A stretch of DNA of 19,602 nucleotides, from positions 1 to 19,602 of the forward strand of contig CAZMSZ010000113.1 of NCBI GenBank assembly GCA_964569055.1, in the 5' to 3' direction. The DNA is from JAWLGW01 sp964569055. GTDB lineage: Bacteria; Planctomycetota; J058. The translations under genes were made by a program, and so were the position numbers. The notes beneath the pieces were generated by a model, which did not search any database, was not told the DNA's origin, and saw only the letters and a program-made list of their open reading frames with translations. Position 1 is the first letter of the stretch; each line of letters opens with the position of its first letter. Positions 11,167 through 18,597 of this stretch are shown here, piece by piece.

Positions 11167-11195
11167 GCTATACACATCGCGCCAGCAAGCGTCAA
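11167..11195 (-). promoter_or_regulatory. Sigma70-type promoter of the lipoprotein cassette
   Basis: Reading the minus strand, TTGACG (11190-11195) is separated by exactly 17 nt from TATAGC (11167-11172), close to the TTGACA-17-TATAAT consensus. The region is clearly richer in A/T than its surroundings. The start codon of the lipoprotein lies 15 nt after the -10 box, so the leader would be only about 8-10 nt and would still include the GGAGAGG ribosome site. A short inverted repeat, ATTCT-N4-AGAAT (11207-11220), sits just upstream of the -35 box and could bind a regulator. Confidence 0.7.
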
Positions 11196-11323
11196 TCTAG
11201 CGTGTGATTCTCAAAAGAATGCACTCACGCGTATCGGGCTCCGGCCGAGGCGGCCCTGGCGCCGGTCCCGATCGGACCATCGGCGCTTCCCCGATGCCCC
11301 GCTCCGGGGAGGGACGAGGGGCG
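11196..11323 (-). other. Hairpin-rich gap between the FHA kinase and the lipoprotein promoter
   Basis: Downstream of the kinase stop are several GC hairpins: CCCCG-CTC-CGGGG (11297-11309), GGTCC-N5-GGACC (11264-11278) and GGCCG-AGG-CGGCC (11243-11255). None is followed directly by a T run. A short T-rich stretch on the minus strand (TTCTTTTG) occurs only about 25 nt after the last hairpin. Together they may end the kinase transcript before the cassette promoter, possibly with Rho, but this is weak evidence. I see no gene. Confidence 0.3.
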
Positions 11324-13036
11324 CTACTGCCGCGGCAGGCGCCCGGTCTCGTCGCGGTGCCGCATCAGCTCGAGCAGCGCCCGCGAGATCGGCAGGTCGA
11401 GCTCGAACGGGCCGCGCACGTCGCCCGGGCTGAACTCGAAGTCGCCGGCGCGCTGGCCGAGGAGGCGGGCCACGGCGGCCGTGCCGCGCCGGTCCCCCGC
11501 CTCGCCGCGCACGATCCGGCCCTCCCGGATCACGATCCGGCCGCGGACGCCTTGCGCGGCGATGGTGAGTGTGCCCGTCTTCTTGTTGAACTCGAGCATC
11601 TGGAGGAACTCGACCAGCTCCGCCTCGCGGAACGAGCCGAGGAAGCCGGTGGCCCGCCGGTGCGACGAGGTCCGCCAGGTCTGGAGCAGGTCCGACTCCT
11701 CGTCGCGCACCTTGAGCAAGAACTCGACGTTGGTCGCGTCGGCCCGCAGGCCGGTCATCTCGCTCACCACCTCCTCGATCGCGCGCATCAGCTCGTGCGG
11801 GCTGGCGTAGCGCTCCTCGGGACGCGGGGCCATCATGCGGCACAGCAGGGATACGACGTTGAGCGGGGCCCCGACCAAGAGGTCGAGCGGGGGGCCGCGC
11901 TCGATCTCGGCCAGCAGCGCCAGCTCGTTGGGCCCGTCGAACGGGGGCCGCCCCGCCAGGCAGTGGAACAGGCTGGCGCCCAGCCCGTAGATGTCCGCGC
12001 GATGGTCGGCGTCCTTGGCGGTGCGCACCTGCTCGGGCGCCATGTAGCCCATGGTCCCCAGGGTCTCGCCGTCGGCGGTGATCCCGTGGGTGACCTCGTA
12101 CAGGTTCTTGGCCAGGCCGAAGTCGATCAGCTTCGCCTCGCCCTCGGGCGTGATCATGATGTTCGAGGGCTTGACGTCGCGGTGGACGATCCCCTTGTCG
12201 AACGCGTGCGCCAGCGCGCGCGCGACCTGGTAGCCGATCCGCACCGCGTCCTTCACCGCCAGCCGCGAGTGGGAGCGCTCGATCATCTGGAGCAAGGTCT
12301 CGCCCTCGATCAGCTCCATCACGATGTAGATCAGGTCGCGCGCCTGACGGACGTCGTAGATCGCGACGATGTTCTTGTGGCGCAGGCGGGCCTGGCTCTT
12401 CGCCTCCTGGGCGAAGCGCGAGATCTTCTTGCGGCTGATCGAGCTGGCGAGCGGGAGCGCCTTGAGGGCCACGAGCTGGTCGAGGGCGGTCTTGCGGGCG
12501 CGGTAGATCGGCACCACCCCGGAGATCGACAGCTTCTCGAGCACCTCGAAGCCCTCCTGGTGGAGGCGCTTGATCAGGTTGAGCTCGAGCAGCGAGAACT
12601 CGGGCGTGGCCTGCTTCTCGCGGCACTGCGGGCACACGAACCGGTCGCCGTCGAGCTGGATCACCTCGCCCTCGGCGAACGTCATGAGCGACAGCTCGCG
12701 CCGGCACTCGACGCAGGTGTAGCGCCGGTCGAGGCTGGCGGGGTCGCTGGCGTTGACCTGCACCACCAGCTCGGCGTTCCCGACCGCCAGCCGGTCGCCC
12801 GAGCGGAGCAGCGCCTTGTTGATCCGCTGCCCGTTGAGGAAGGTCCCGTTGGCCGACTGCAGGTCGGTCACGGTCACCCCGTGCGGCTCGCTCACGATCC
12901 GGCAGTGGCGACGCGAGACGCGCAGGTCGTCGACCGAGAGGTCGGACTGCAGCGACCGCCCGATGCAGAAGCCGTCGCCCGGCTCCAGGATGAAGTTCCC
13001 GTAGGCGGACCCCGAGAGGGTGACGACGGCGGTCAT
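11324..13036 (-). CDS. FHA-zinc ribbon-serine/threonine kinase-DUF4388 signalling protein
   Basis: Cytoplasmic Hanks-type kinase of 570 residues with four modules. Residues 1-95 are a forkhead-associated domain that binds phosphothreonine (IGRSLQSDL, VSRRHCRI, SANGTFLNG). A zinc ribbon follows with Cys 108, 111, 135 and 138. The kinase domain is about 163-425: lysine in VALK (K192), HRDVKPSN (285-292, D287), DFG (305-307) and APE (333-335). The C-terminal part (about 464-560; GSFREAELVEFLQMLEFNKKTGTL) resembles DUF4388/PATAN, found in bacterial signalling proteins. The glycine-rich loop is aberrant: it reads LSISGVVPIYRA, where the three signature glycines of GxGxxG are Ser, Ser and Val. There is no transmembrane segment. 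ATG 13036-13034 lacks a ribosome site, but TAACCT lies 8 nt upstream, which could be a -10 box of a leaderless message. It follows the hydrolase gene by 48 bp. Confidence 0.92.
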   Translation of the reverse strand: MTAVVTLSGSAYGNFILEPGDGFCIGRSLQSDLSVDDLRVSRRHCRIVSEPHGVTVTDLQSANGTFLNGQRINKALLRSGDRLAVGNAELVVQVNASDPASLDRRYTCVECRRELSLMTFAEGEVIQLDGDRFVCPQCREKQATPEFSLLELNLIKRLHQEGFEVLEKLSISGVVPIYRARKTALDQLVALKALPLASSISRKKISRFAQEAKSQARLRHKNIVAIYDVRQARDLIYIVMELIEGETLLQMIERSHSRLAVKDAVRIGYQVARALAHAFDKGIVHRDVKPSNIMITPEGEAKLIDFGLAKNLYEVTHGITADGETLGTMGYMAPEQVRTAKDADHRADIYGLGASLFHCLAGRPPFDGPNELALLAEIERGPPLDLLVGAPLNVVSLLCRMMAPRPEERYASPHELMRAIEEVVSEMTGLRADATNVEFLLKVRDEESDLLQTWRTSSHRRATGFLGSFREAELVEFLQMLEFNKKTGTLTIAAQGVRGRIVIREGRIVRGEAGDRRGTAAVARLLGQRAGDFEFSPGDVRGPFELDLPISRALLELMRHRDETGRLPRQ

Positions 13037-13084
13037 TGCAGGACAGGTTAGCTCCCGACGGCGAGCGGGGCCATCGGCGTGCCG

Positions 13085-14053
13085 CTAGCGCAGCCGGGCC
13101 CTCAGCCACCGGCTCACGATCCCGGTCACGTACGGCAGGTAGAGGATCCCGCTGTAGTGGCCGCTGGGGAGGTCGTAGCGGGTCGGGCGGCCGAGCTCCT
13201 CCCACAGGCGGCGCTGGTAGCGGAGCGGGACCACCTCGTCGTAGCGGCTGGTCACCATCAGCACCCGGCGCGGGTCGACCGCGCTCGCCAGCTCGAGCGG
13301 GTCGGAGGGGAGGAGCTCGCGCAGCTGGCCCTCGAACGCGGCCGGATCGAGCGCCAGCTCCTCCATCTTCGAGGCGCGGTACTTCACCAGGCGCCCCTCG
13401 GTGGAGTGGCGAATGATCCCGGCCAGGTCCCCGCCCGCGAGCGCGATCACGCCCGAGTGGAGCCGCGGCTCGGCCGCCATCAGGGCCGACGTCAGGATCC
13501 CCCCCATGGAGATCCCGAACGCGCACATCCGGCGCTCGTCGACCTCGGGCCGCGTCTCCGCCCAGTCGAGCAGGGCGCGGCGGCCCGCCACCGCCTTGCG
13601 CAGGTAGCGCTCGGGGTCGGCCAGGCTCCAGTGGTCGCGCAGGATCCGCGTGCCGCGCCACACCAACACGACGTGCAGCCCGGCGCGCACGAAGTCGCGG
13701 CAGTTGTTGCGCGCGAGCTCCTGCCCGCCGCCCAGGATCGGGGTCACGAGCAGCAGGGGCGCCGGCTCGGCGGCCCGCTTGCCGCGCCAGTACTCGAACT
13801 CGACCTCCTGCGGCTCGTCCCAGCCGGGGACGGTGATGTGCAGCTTGCCCTCGTGGATCGTGACCTCGTCGTCCTGCCAGCGCTGCGTCAGCGCGACCGA
13901 GCCGACGTGCGCGTAGTCGAACCGCGCCAGCACCTCGCTCGACAGCGGGATCGCCGTGCGCGGCATGGCCGCGATCGAGTAGCGCTCGACGGCGCAGCCG
14001 GCGCCGCCCACGAGCGGGAGCGTGACGAGCAGGAGCAGGAGGAGGGCGCGCAT
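13085..14053 (-). CDS. Alpha/beta-hydrolase-fold lipoprotein
   Basis: A 322-residue protein with a Leu-rich signal sequence ending at GAGC (Cys 20), so probably lipid-anchored in the envelope. The alpha/beta-hydrolase signature is complete: nucleophile elbow GISMGG (Ser 182), an acid in TSRYDEVVP (Asp 272), and a C-terminal histidine in SGHYSG (His 299). LLLVTPILGGG at 100-110 would form the oxyanion-hole strand. These support an esterase, lipase or peptidase, but the substrate cannot be told from sequence. The longest frame starts at 14176; I use ATG 14053-14051 because it gives a clean signal peptide, whereas upstream residues are Arg-rich and run into the divergent gene. No Shine-Dalgarno is seen; TACCCT 6 nt upstream (14060-14065) could be the -10 of a leaderless transcript. 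It is divergent to the ArgG-like gene and 48 bp ahead of the FHA kinase. Confidence 0.87.
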   Translation of the reverse strand: MRALLLLLLVTLPLVGGAGCAVERYSIAAMPRTAIPLSSEVLARFDYAHVGSVALTQRWQDDEVTIHEGKLHITVPGWDEPQEVEFEYWRGKRAAEPAPLLLVTPILGGGQELARNNCRDFVRAGLHVVLVWRGTRILRDHWSLADPERYLRKAVAGRRALLDWAETRPEVDERRMCAFGISMGGILTSALMAAEPRLHSGVIALAGGDLAGIIRHSTEGRLVKYRASKMEELALDPAAFEGQLRELLPSDPLELASAVDPRRVLMVTSRYDEVVPLRYQRRLWEELGRPTRYDLPSGHYSGILYLPYVTGIVSRWLRARLR

Positions 14054-14174
14054 GCGGGAAGGGTAGCCCAGCGGCGCCCCATCGCCCAGGACCATTCGAC
14101 GCCTGGGCTTGAAGCGCGCGCGCCGGCGCGGCCCAATGGCGCTCCGCCGCGGCCCGCCCTCGCAGGAGCGCACC
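14054..14174. promoter_or_regulatory. Divergent promoter region with inverted repeat
   Basis: This 121-bp gap must hold the promoters of the hydrolase (leftward) and the ArgG-like gene (rightward). It contains a perfect inverted repeat, GCCCAGG (14084-14090) and CCTGGGC (14102-14108), with an 11-bp spacer and arm centres 18 bp apart, a geometry that suits a dimeric regulator. For the rightward gene TTGAAG (14109-14114) is a possible -35 box, but no good -10 follows. For the leftward gene TACCCT (14060-14065) is a possible -10. AGGAG (14164-14168) is the ribosome site for the ArgG-like gene. Promoter boxes are tentative; the inverted repeat is directly visible. Confidence 0.45.
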
Positions 14175-15407
14175 ATGCCCCGTCGACCGATCAGCGTCGT
14201 CCCCTTCCAGGGCGACCTCGCCGCGAGCGTGCTCGTCGCGACCCTCGCGCGCGAGGGGCGCGAGGTGATCGCCGTGAGCGTCGCGGGCGGGCGGCTCGAC
14301 CCGGCCGCGCTCCCGGCGCTCGCGGCGCGGGCGCGGCGCCTCGGCGCGGCCGATCACGAGGGCACCGACGCCGAGGGCGAGGCCTACGCCCGGTTCGTCA
14401 CCCCGCTCCTCCAGGCGAACGTGCTCCGTCACGGGAGCGACCCGCTGTGGGCCGCGGCGGAGCCGTACCTGCTCGCCGAGCGCGCGGCCGACGTCGCCCG
14501 GCGCCGCGGGGCGGAGGAGATCGCGCACGGCGCGGACGCCGCCGACCCCGACGACGCCGTCCGCCTCGAGGTCGCGCTGCACGTGCTCGCGCCGGCGGGG
14601 CTCCGCGTGCGGGCCCCGACCCGCGAGGAGGGGCTGAGCCCGCGCGCGCAGCAGGAGCGCCTCGGCGCGCTCGGGCTCCTCGACGGCGACGAGGAGGTGC
14701 GCGCCGACGGCGCGGCGCGCAGCGCGTCGGGCGCGTGGGGCGGGTTCGCGGGCGGCGGTGAGCTCGCCGACCCCTGGGCGGCGCCCGAGGACGAGCGCCA
14801 CCCCGAGAGCGCCCCCGCCTGGGAGGCGGCCGAGCTCTCGGAGGAGTTCGACGTGGCCTTCGCCGGCGGGGCCCCGATCGGCGCGTTCGGCACCGCCCTC
14901 GACGGGGTCAACCTCGTGGCGCGCCTCACCAAGGTCGGCAGGCGCCACGCGATCGGCCGGCTGCTCCACCTCGGCGAGGACCCGCTCGGGCTCAAGCGCC
15001 GCACCGCCCTCGAGGCGCCCGGCGCGACGCTGCTGATCGCCGCGCACCGCGCGCTCGAGCAGCTCACGCTCACCGACCGGCAGCTCCTGCTCAAGGAGCA
15101 GGTCGCGCTGCAGTACGGCGACCTGCTGCATCGCGGCCTCTATCACGAGCCCGTGATGCGCGACCTCGAGGCGTTCTTCGCCTCCACGCAGGTCCCCGTC
15201 ACCGGCCGGGTGCGCCTGCGGGTGTATCGCGGCGCGCTCGAGGTGATCGGGGTCGAGAGCGAGCGCTCCTTGCGGGCGGCCGCCGGCCCCGCGCCCAGCG
15301 CGCGCGACGCCGAGGGCTACGCCCGGACGGCGGCGGCCCCGGGCGGAGCGGCGCGGCGAGCCGGGGCGCCGCCACGCACCATAACCGACCATACGCCAGC
15401 GCCTTGA
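14175..15407 (+). CDS. Argininosuccinate synthase-like protein with degenerate active site
   Basis: A 410-residue protein colinear with ArgG, which joins citrulline and aspartate using ATP. Family landmarks are present: PLLQANVLRHGSDPL (77-91) for the P-ALxANALYEGxYPL region, AEEIAHG (113-119), GGELADPW (194-201), RRHAIGRLL (256-264), AHRALEQLTL (290-299), PVTGRVRLRVYRGALEVIG (341-359) and DAEGYAR (378-384). The catalytic motifs are not kept. The ATP loop YSGGLDTS reads FQGDLAAS (11-18), losing the Asp, and the citrulline/ATP motif HGCTGKGNDQVRFE is replaced by HGADAADPDDAVRLE (118-132). It is thus probably not a normal synthase, and may be a pseudoenzyme or have another substrate. The longest frame begins at a TTG at 14109; ATG 14175 has AGGAG 6 nt upstream and aligns with the usual start. 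The reading frame is intact with strong GC3, so it is probably not a decaying pseudogene. No argH or other arg gene is nearby. Confidence 0.8.
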   Translation: MPRRPISVVPFQGDLAASVLVATLAREGREVIAVSVAGGRLDPAALPALAARARRLGAADHEGTDAEGEAYARFVTPLLQANVLRHGSDPLWAAAEPYLLAERAADVARRRGAEEIAHGADAADPDDAVRLEVALHVLAPAGLRVRAPTREEGLSPRAQQERLGALGLLDGDEEVRADGAARSASGAWGGFAGGGELADPWAAPEDERHPESAPAWEAAELSEEFDVAFAGGAPIGAFGTALDGVNLVARLTKVGRRHAIGRLLHLGEDPLGLKRRTALEAPGATLLIAAHRALEQLTLTDRQLLLKEQVALQYGDLLHRGLYHEPVMRDLEAFFASTQVPVTGRVRLRVYRGALEVIGVESERSLRAAAGPAPSARDAEGYARTAAAPGGAARRAGAPPRTITDHTPAP

Positions 15408-15465
15408 GCGCCCTCGTCCGGATCCTGAACGGCGCGCCTCCCCTGGCTTGGTGAGGAGGTGGGGC

Positions 15466-18400
15466 GTGCGGTGCAACCCCGGCTGGCTGTGGGGTCTCTT
15501 GCTGGCGCTCATTGGCGCGGCCCCCGCCGCCGCGACCCCGACCGTGGAGCGCACGCTCGACGAGCTGCCCGACGCGATCGCGCCCGACACCGAGCTGGTG
15601 GTGGTGGCCGAGCGGGCGGGCGCCGTGCGCTGGGGGATCGACGGCTGGCAGCTCCCGCCCCCGAGCCTGCGCGGCGCGGGCGCCGTGGTGGCGGGGGTCG
15701 TCGAGACGCGCCTCGAGGGCCCGCAGCTCGACGGCCGCTACCGCGCCCACCTCGGGCCGTTCCCCGGCGCCCGGCGGGTCGACCTGGTGGTGCGCCACGA
15801 CGACGGGAGCTGGCGGCGCGCCCGCGGGGCGGACGGCGCGGTCGCGATCCGCGCCGGCGCGCAGGTCCGCCGCCGCCCGATCACGATCGGCGCCGGCCCG
15901 CTCCTCGGGCGCTCGAGCGGCCAGGACCGGTTCGAGGAGCTGCAGGACTGGGAGCTGGCCGACTGCCGCGGCGTCGACCCGGCCGACGACGCGCGCGCGC
16001 TCGGCGACGGGCAGGACGCGGCGCGCGACCTGGTCGCCTTCTACAGCCGCCGCGAGGCTGGCGCCCTGTTCTTGCGCGCCGACCTGCTCGAGCTCGGGCT
16101 CGGCGCCGAGGCGGGCGCCCTCGACCTCGTGGTGCTCGTCGACTGCGCGCCGGGCGGCGAGCGCTGGCTCCCCGACTACGCGGCCGGCCGCGTGGCAGGC
16201 GGCGGCTGGGAGCTGGCCGTGCGCGTGCGCGACGGATCGACGGTCGAGCTGATCGACTCGAGCTGGCTCCCGCTGGTGGGGCACGACCTCGGCGCCAGCG
16301 TCCGCGCCGACCTCGACGCGGTCGAGGCCGGCGTCACCCTGGAGGCGCTGCTGCGCGCCGGCTGGGACGGGCGGCGCGAGCTGGCCTTTTGGGTCTACAC
16401 CCTGCGCGACGGCGACCCGCGCCTGGCGGACGCGTTCGCCGAGCCCGACCTCGCCGACGGGGTGCTCGATTCGCGGATCGCCGAGACCCGCGCCAGCCCG
16501 ACCGCCAAGTACTCCGTGATCCTGCACGGCAACCAGGCGGTCCAGCCGCTGCAGTGGCTGGAGGAGCTGGTGCTCAACCGGCGGATCCTGACCCCCGCCG
16601 GCAACCCCACCGGCTACCTGCGCGCCCTCGACGCGCACGAGCTGTTCCGCGCGCCCCTGAACATCCACGTGAGCGGCACGCTGGCCGCCACCGCCGAGTG
16701 GGGCGCGCCCGCCTTCAACGCGCGGATCCGCGCCTTCCTCGACGGGCGCCCCGAGAACGGCTCGGGCGCGCTGTTGGGCGGGGTGCTCGCCGAGCACATC
16801 ATGCCCTACTTCGAGAACGGCAGCAGCGCCCACGGCGCGGAGGGCGCCAACGCGGCGTCGGTGCGCCTGAACGACCGCCTGCTCGACCGGATCTACGGCG
16901 GGCCGCCGCGGAGCGTGTTCTGGATCCCCGAGCGGGTGTGCCGCGGCGAGACGCTGGCCGACGTGCTGCACGACGCGCAGGGGGACGCGACCGGCTACCG
17001 GTTCGCCGTGCTCGATCAGGTCACGCACCTCGCGCGCTGGTACGGCGCCGCCGACGCGCACGGGCCGCGCGGCTTCAAGCCGAACCGGATCGGCGGGGTG
17101 ACCTGCTTTCTGATCAACGACGGCGCCGACCAGTGGAAGTTCGCCAACACCGACGGCGGGCTGTGGCTGTGGACGCGCCGCGACCTGATCGCCAAGGCGC
17201 TCGACCCCGACCAGGAGCAGCTGACCCTGGTGTTCGACGACTGGGAGGCGTTCAGCGGCCGCTCGTTCACGAGCTTCGGGGTGGGGAACGACAACCCCGA
17301 CAACTACGAGACCAACCTGCGCTGGCTCGCCAACCACCCCTGGGTGCAGGTCGTGACGCTCGAGGAGGTGGCGAGCTGGGGCTGGGCCCCGATCGAGCGC
17401 GGCGCGGCGAGCGGGCTCCCGCTCGAGACCTACGACTGGCTGCGCCACGCCAGCGAGGAGAGCTACGACACCTGGTACTTCGGCTCGCCGCTCGAGGAGG
17501 CGTTCGCCGCGCTGCGCGTCGACCGCGTCCCGGGCCAGCCGATCGCCAAGCCGTTCGGCACGATCGACGGCCCGGGCGGCCTGCTGCACGACGTGTGGGC
17601 CGACGTGGCGCGCGCCCCGCGCGGGCCGCTGCGCGACCTGGCCGCGGCCGTGTTCTCGGTGGACGCCTTCGAGACCGGCTGGCACGACGAGGACCAGAAC
17701 GATTACCTGAGCAAGACCGCGAGCGGGGAGTACGCCGCGCCCGACACCAGCTACGACCGCGTCTCGGGCTGGTCGCGCGCCCTGCAGGCCCGGATCGGCG
17801 ACGCCGCGGTGGTGGCGGCCGCCGCCCGCTGGAGCGCGGCCCCGCCCGCGGCGCCGACCGCCTGGCGCGCCGACGTCGACCACGACGGCGAGCAGGAGCT
17901 GCTCCTGGCCGACGCGCGCGCGTTCTACGCGTTCGAGGACGACGGCGGCCGCTGCGTGTTCGCCGCCGTGCGCGACCCGGCCACGGGGCGCGCGCAGCCG
18001 TTCTTGGGCTCGCTCCTCAACGCCCCGGGCGGGGAGACCTCCCGCGAGCGCGAGGCGACCCACGACGACCGCGTGACCCGCGTCCCGGGGCTGGTCGACT
18101 GGTGGGTGGAGGGCGCGGGCGAGGCCTACGTGAACGGCGCCTACCGGGCGCGCATGCTCGCGGGCGGTTGGCGGCTCGAGAGCCCCGACGGGCGGCTGGT
18201 CAAGACGGTGACCCTCCAGGACGGCGCGCTCACCGCCCGCTACCTGCTCGACCCGAGCCTGGGCACGGCCTGGGTCCGCACCGGCCTGGCCCCCGCCACG
18301 TTCGACCTGTTCTGCGGAGCGCCGCTCCAAGACCGCGTGCGGCCCGACGGCGCGTGCGAGGTGTGGGCCGAGACGGCGGGCGGCGACACCGTGAGCGTCG

Positions 18401-18540
18401 CGCTGCGCCCCCTGGCCGGGGCGCGCCTCGAGCCCGCCAGCTTCGGGGGCAAGGGGCCGCGCGGGGTCCCGTTCGCGCACCAGGTGGAGGTGACGGGCCG
18501 GGGGAGCTTCGCGCTGGTGGTAGAACCTGCCCTGCGCTGA
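15466..18540 (+). CDS. Secreted GH57-type alpha-glucan hydrolase/transferase
   Basis: A 1024-residue exported protein with GH57 features (alpha-amylase/4-alpha-glucanotransferase type). A signal peptide (about 1-24, ending AAAT) is followed by a beta-rich N-terminal part whose section 185-315 resembles a sugar-binding or DOMON-like sandwich. The catalytic part is about 345-640: LHGNQAVQP (353-361) for the HxHQP motif, HVSGTL (401-406), FWIPERVC (485-492) for the W-P-E-R motif holding the nucleophile (E489), and VFDDWEAFSG (589-598) for the DDxExFG motif with the acid/base (D591 or D592). The C-terminal beta domain carries DVDHDGEQELLLAD (803-816), much like the C-terminal region of GH57 glucanotransferases. 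I start at GTG 15466 because AGGAGG (15454-15459) lies 6 nt upstream and the product then opens directly into the signal peptide; the longest frame begins at a TTG at 15448. Many GH57 enzymes are cytoplasmic, so the signal peptide is notable. Exact specificity cannot be read. Confidence 0.8.
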   Translation: MRCNPGWLWGLLLALIGAAPAAATPTVERTLDELPDAIAPDTELVVVAERAGAVRWGIDGWQLPPPSLRGAGAVVAGVVETRLEGPQLDGRYRAHLGPFPGARRVDLVVRHDDGSWRRARGADGAVAIRAGAQVRRRPITIGAGPLLGRSSGQDRFEELQDWELADCRGVDPADDARALGDGQDAARDLVAFYSRREAGALFLRADLLELGLGAEAGALDLVVLVDCAPGGERWLPDYAAGRVAGGGWELAVRVRDGSTVELIDSSWLPLVGHDLGASVRADLDAVEAGVTLEALLRAGWDGRRELAFWVYTLRDGDPRLADAFAEPDLADGVLDSRIAETRASPTAKYSVILHGNQAVQPLQWLEELVLNRRILTPAGNPTGYLRALDAHELFRAPLNIHVSGTLAATAEWGAPAFNARIRAFLDGRPENGSGALLGGVLAEHIMPYFENGSSAHGAEGANAASVRLNDRLLDRIYGGPPRSVFWIPERVCRGETLADVLHDAQGDATGYRFAVLDQVTHLARWYGAADAHGPRGFKPNRIGGVTCFLINDGADQWKFANTDGGLWLWTRRDLIAKALDPDQEQLTLVFDDWEAFSGRSFTSFGVGNDNPDNYETNLRWLANHPWVQVVTLEEVASWGWAPIERGAASGLPLETYDWLRHASEESYDTWYFGSPLEEAFAALRVDRVPGQPIAKPFGTIDGPGGLLHDVWADVARAPRGPLRDLAAAVFSVDAFETGWHDEDQNDYLSKTASGEYAAPDTSYDRVSGWSRALQARIGDAAVVAAAARWSAAPPAAPTAWRADVDHDGEQELLLADARAFYAFEDDGGRCVFAAVRDPATGRAQPFLGSLLNAPGGETSREREATHDDRVTRVPGLVDWWVEGAGEAYVNGAYRARMLAGGWRLESPDGRLVKTVTLQDGALTARYLLDPSLGTAWVRTGLAPATFDLFCGAPLQDRVRPDGACEVWAETAGGDTVSVALRPLAGARLEPASFGGKGPRGVPFAHQVEVTGRGSFALVVEPALR

Positions 18541-18597
18541 GGGGGCTGAATCGCGCCTGCGGACGCCCCGTCCTCGCACCAGAGGGAGAGGCTCCAC

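Noticed and set aside
6526..11433. 1635-residue plus-strand open frame
   Set aside because: Covers the complement of the lipoprotein, HEAT and Cys-peptide genes; low-complexity composition and no signal, domain or ribosome site.
14175..15407. Calling this gene argG
   Set aside because: Fold-level similarity is clear, but the ATP and citrulline motifs are replaced, so the symbol would imply an activity the sequence does not support.
11211..15590. 1459-residue minus-strand open frame
   Set aside because: Runs through both sense and antisense of clearly assigned genes in a different frame and has no recognisable domain.
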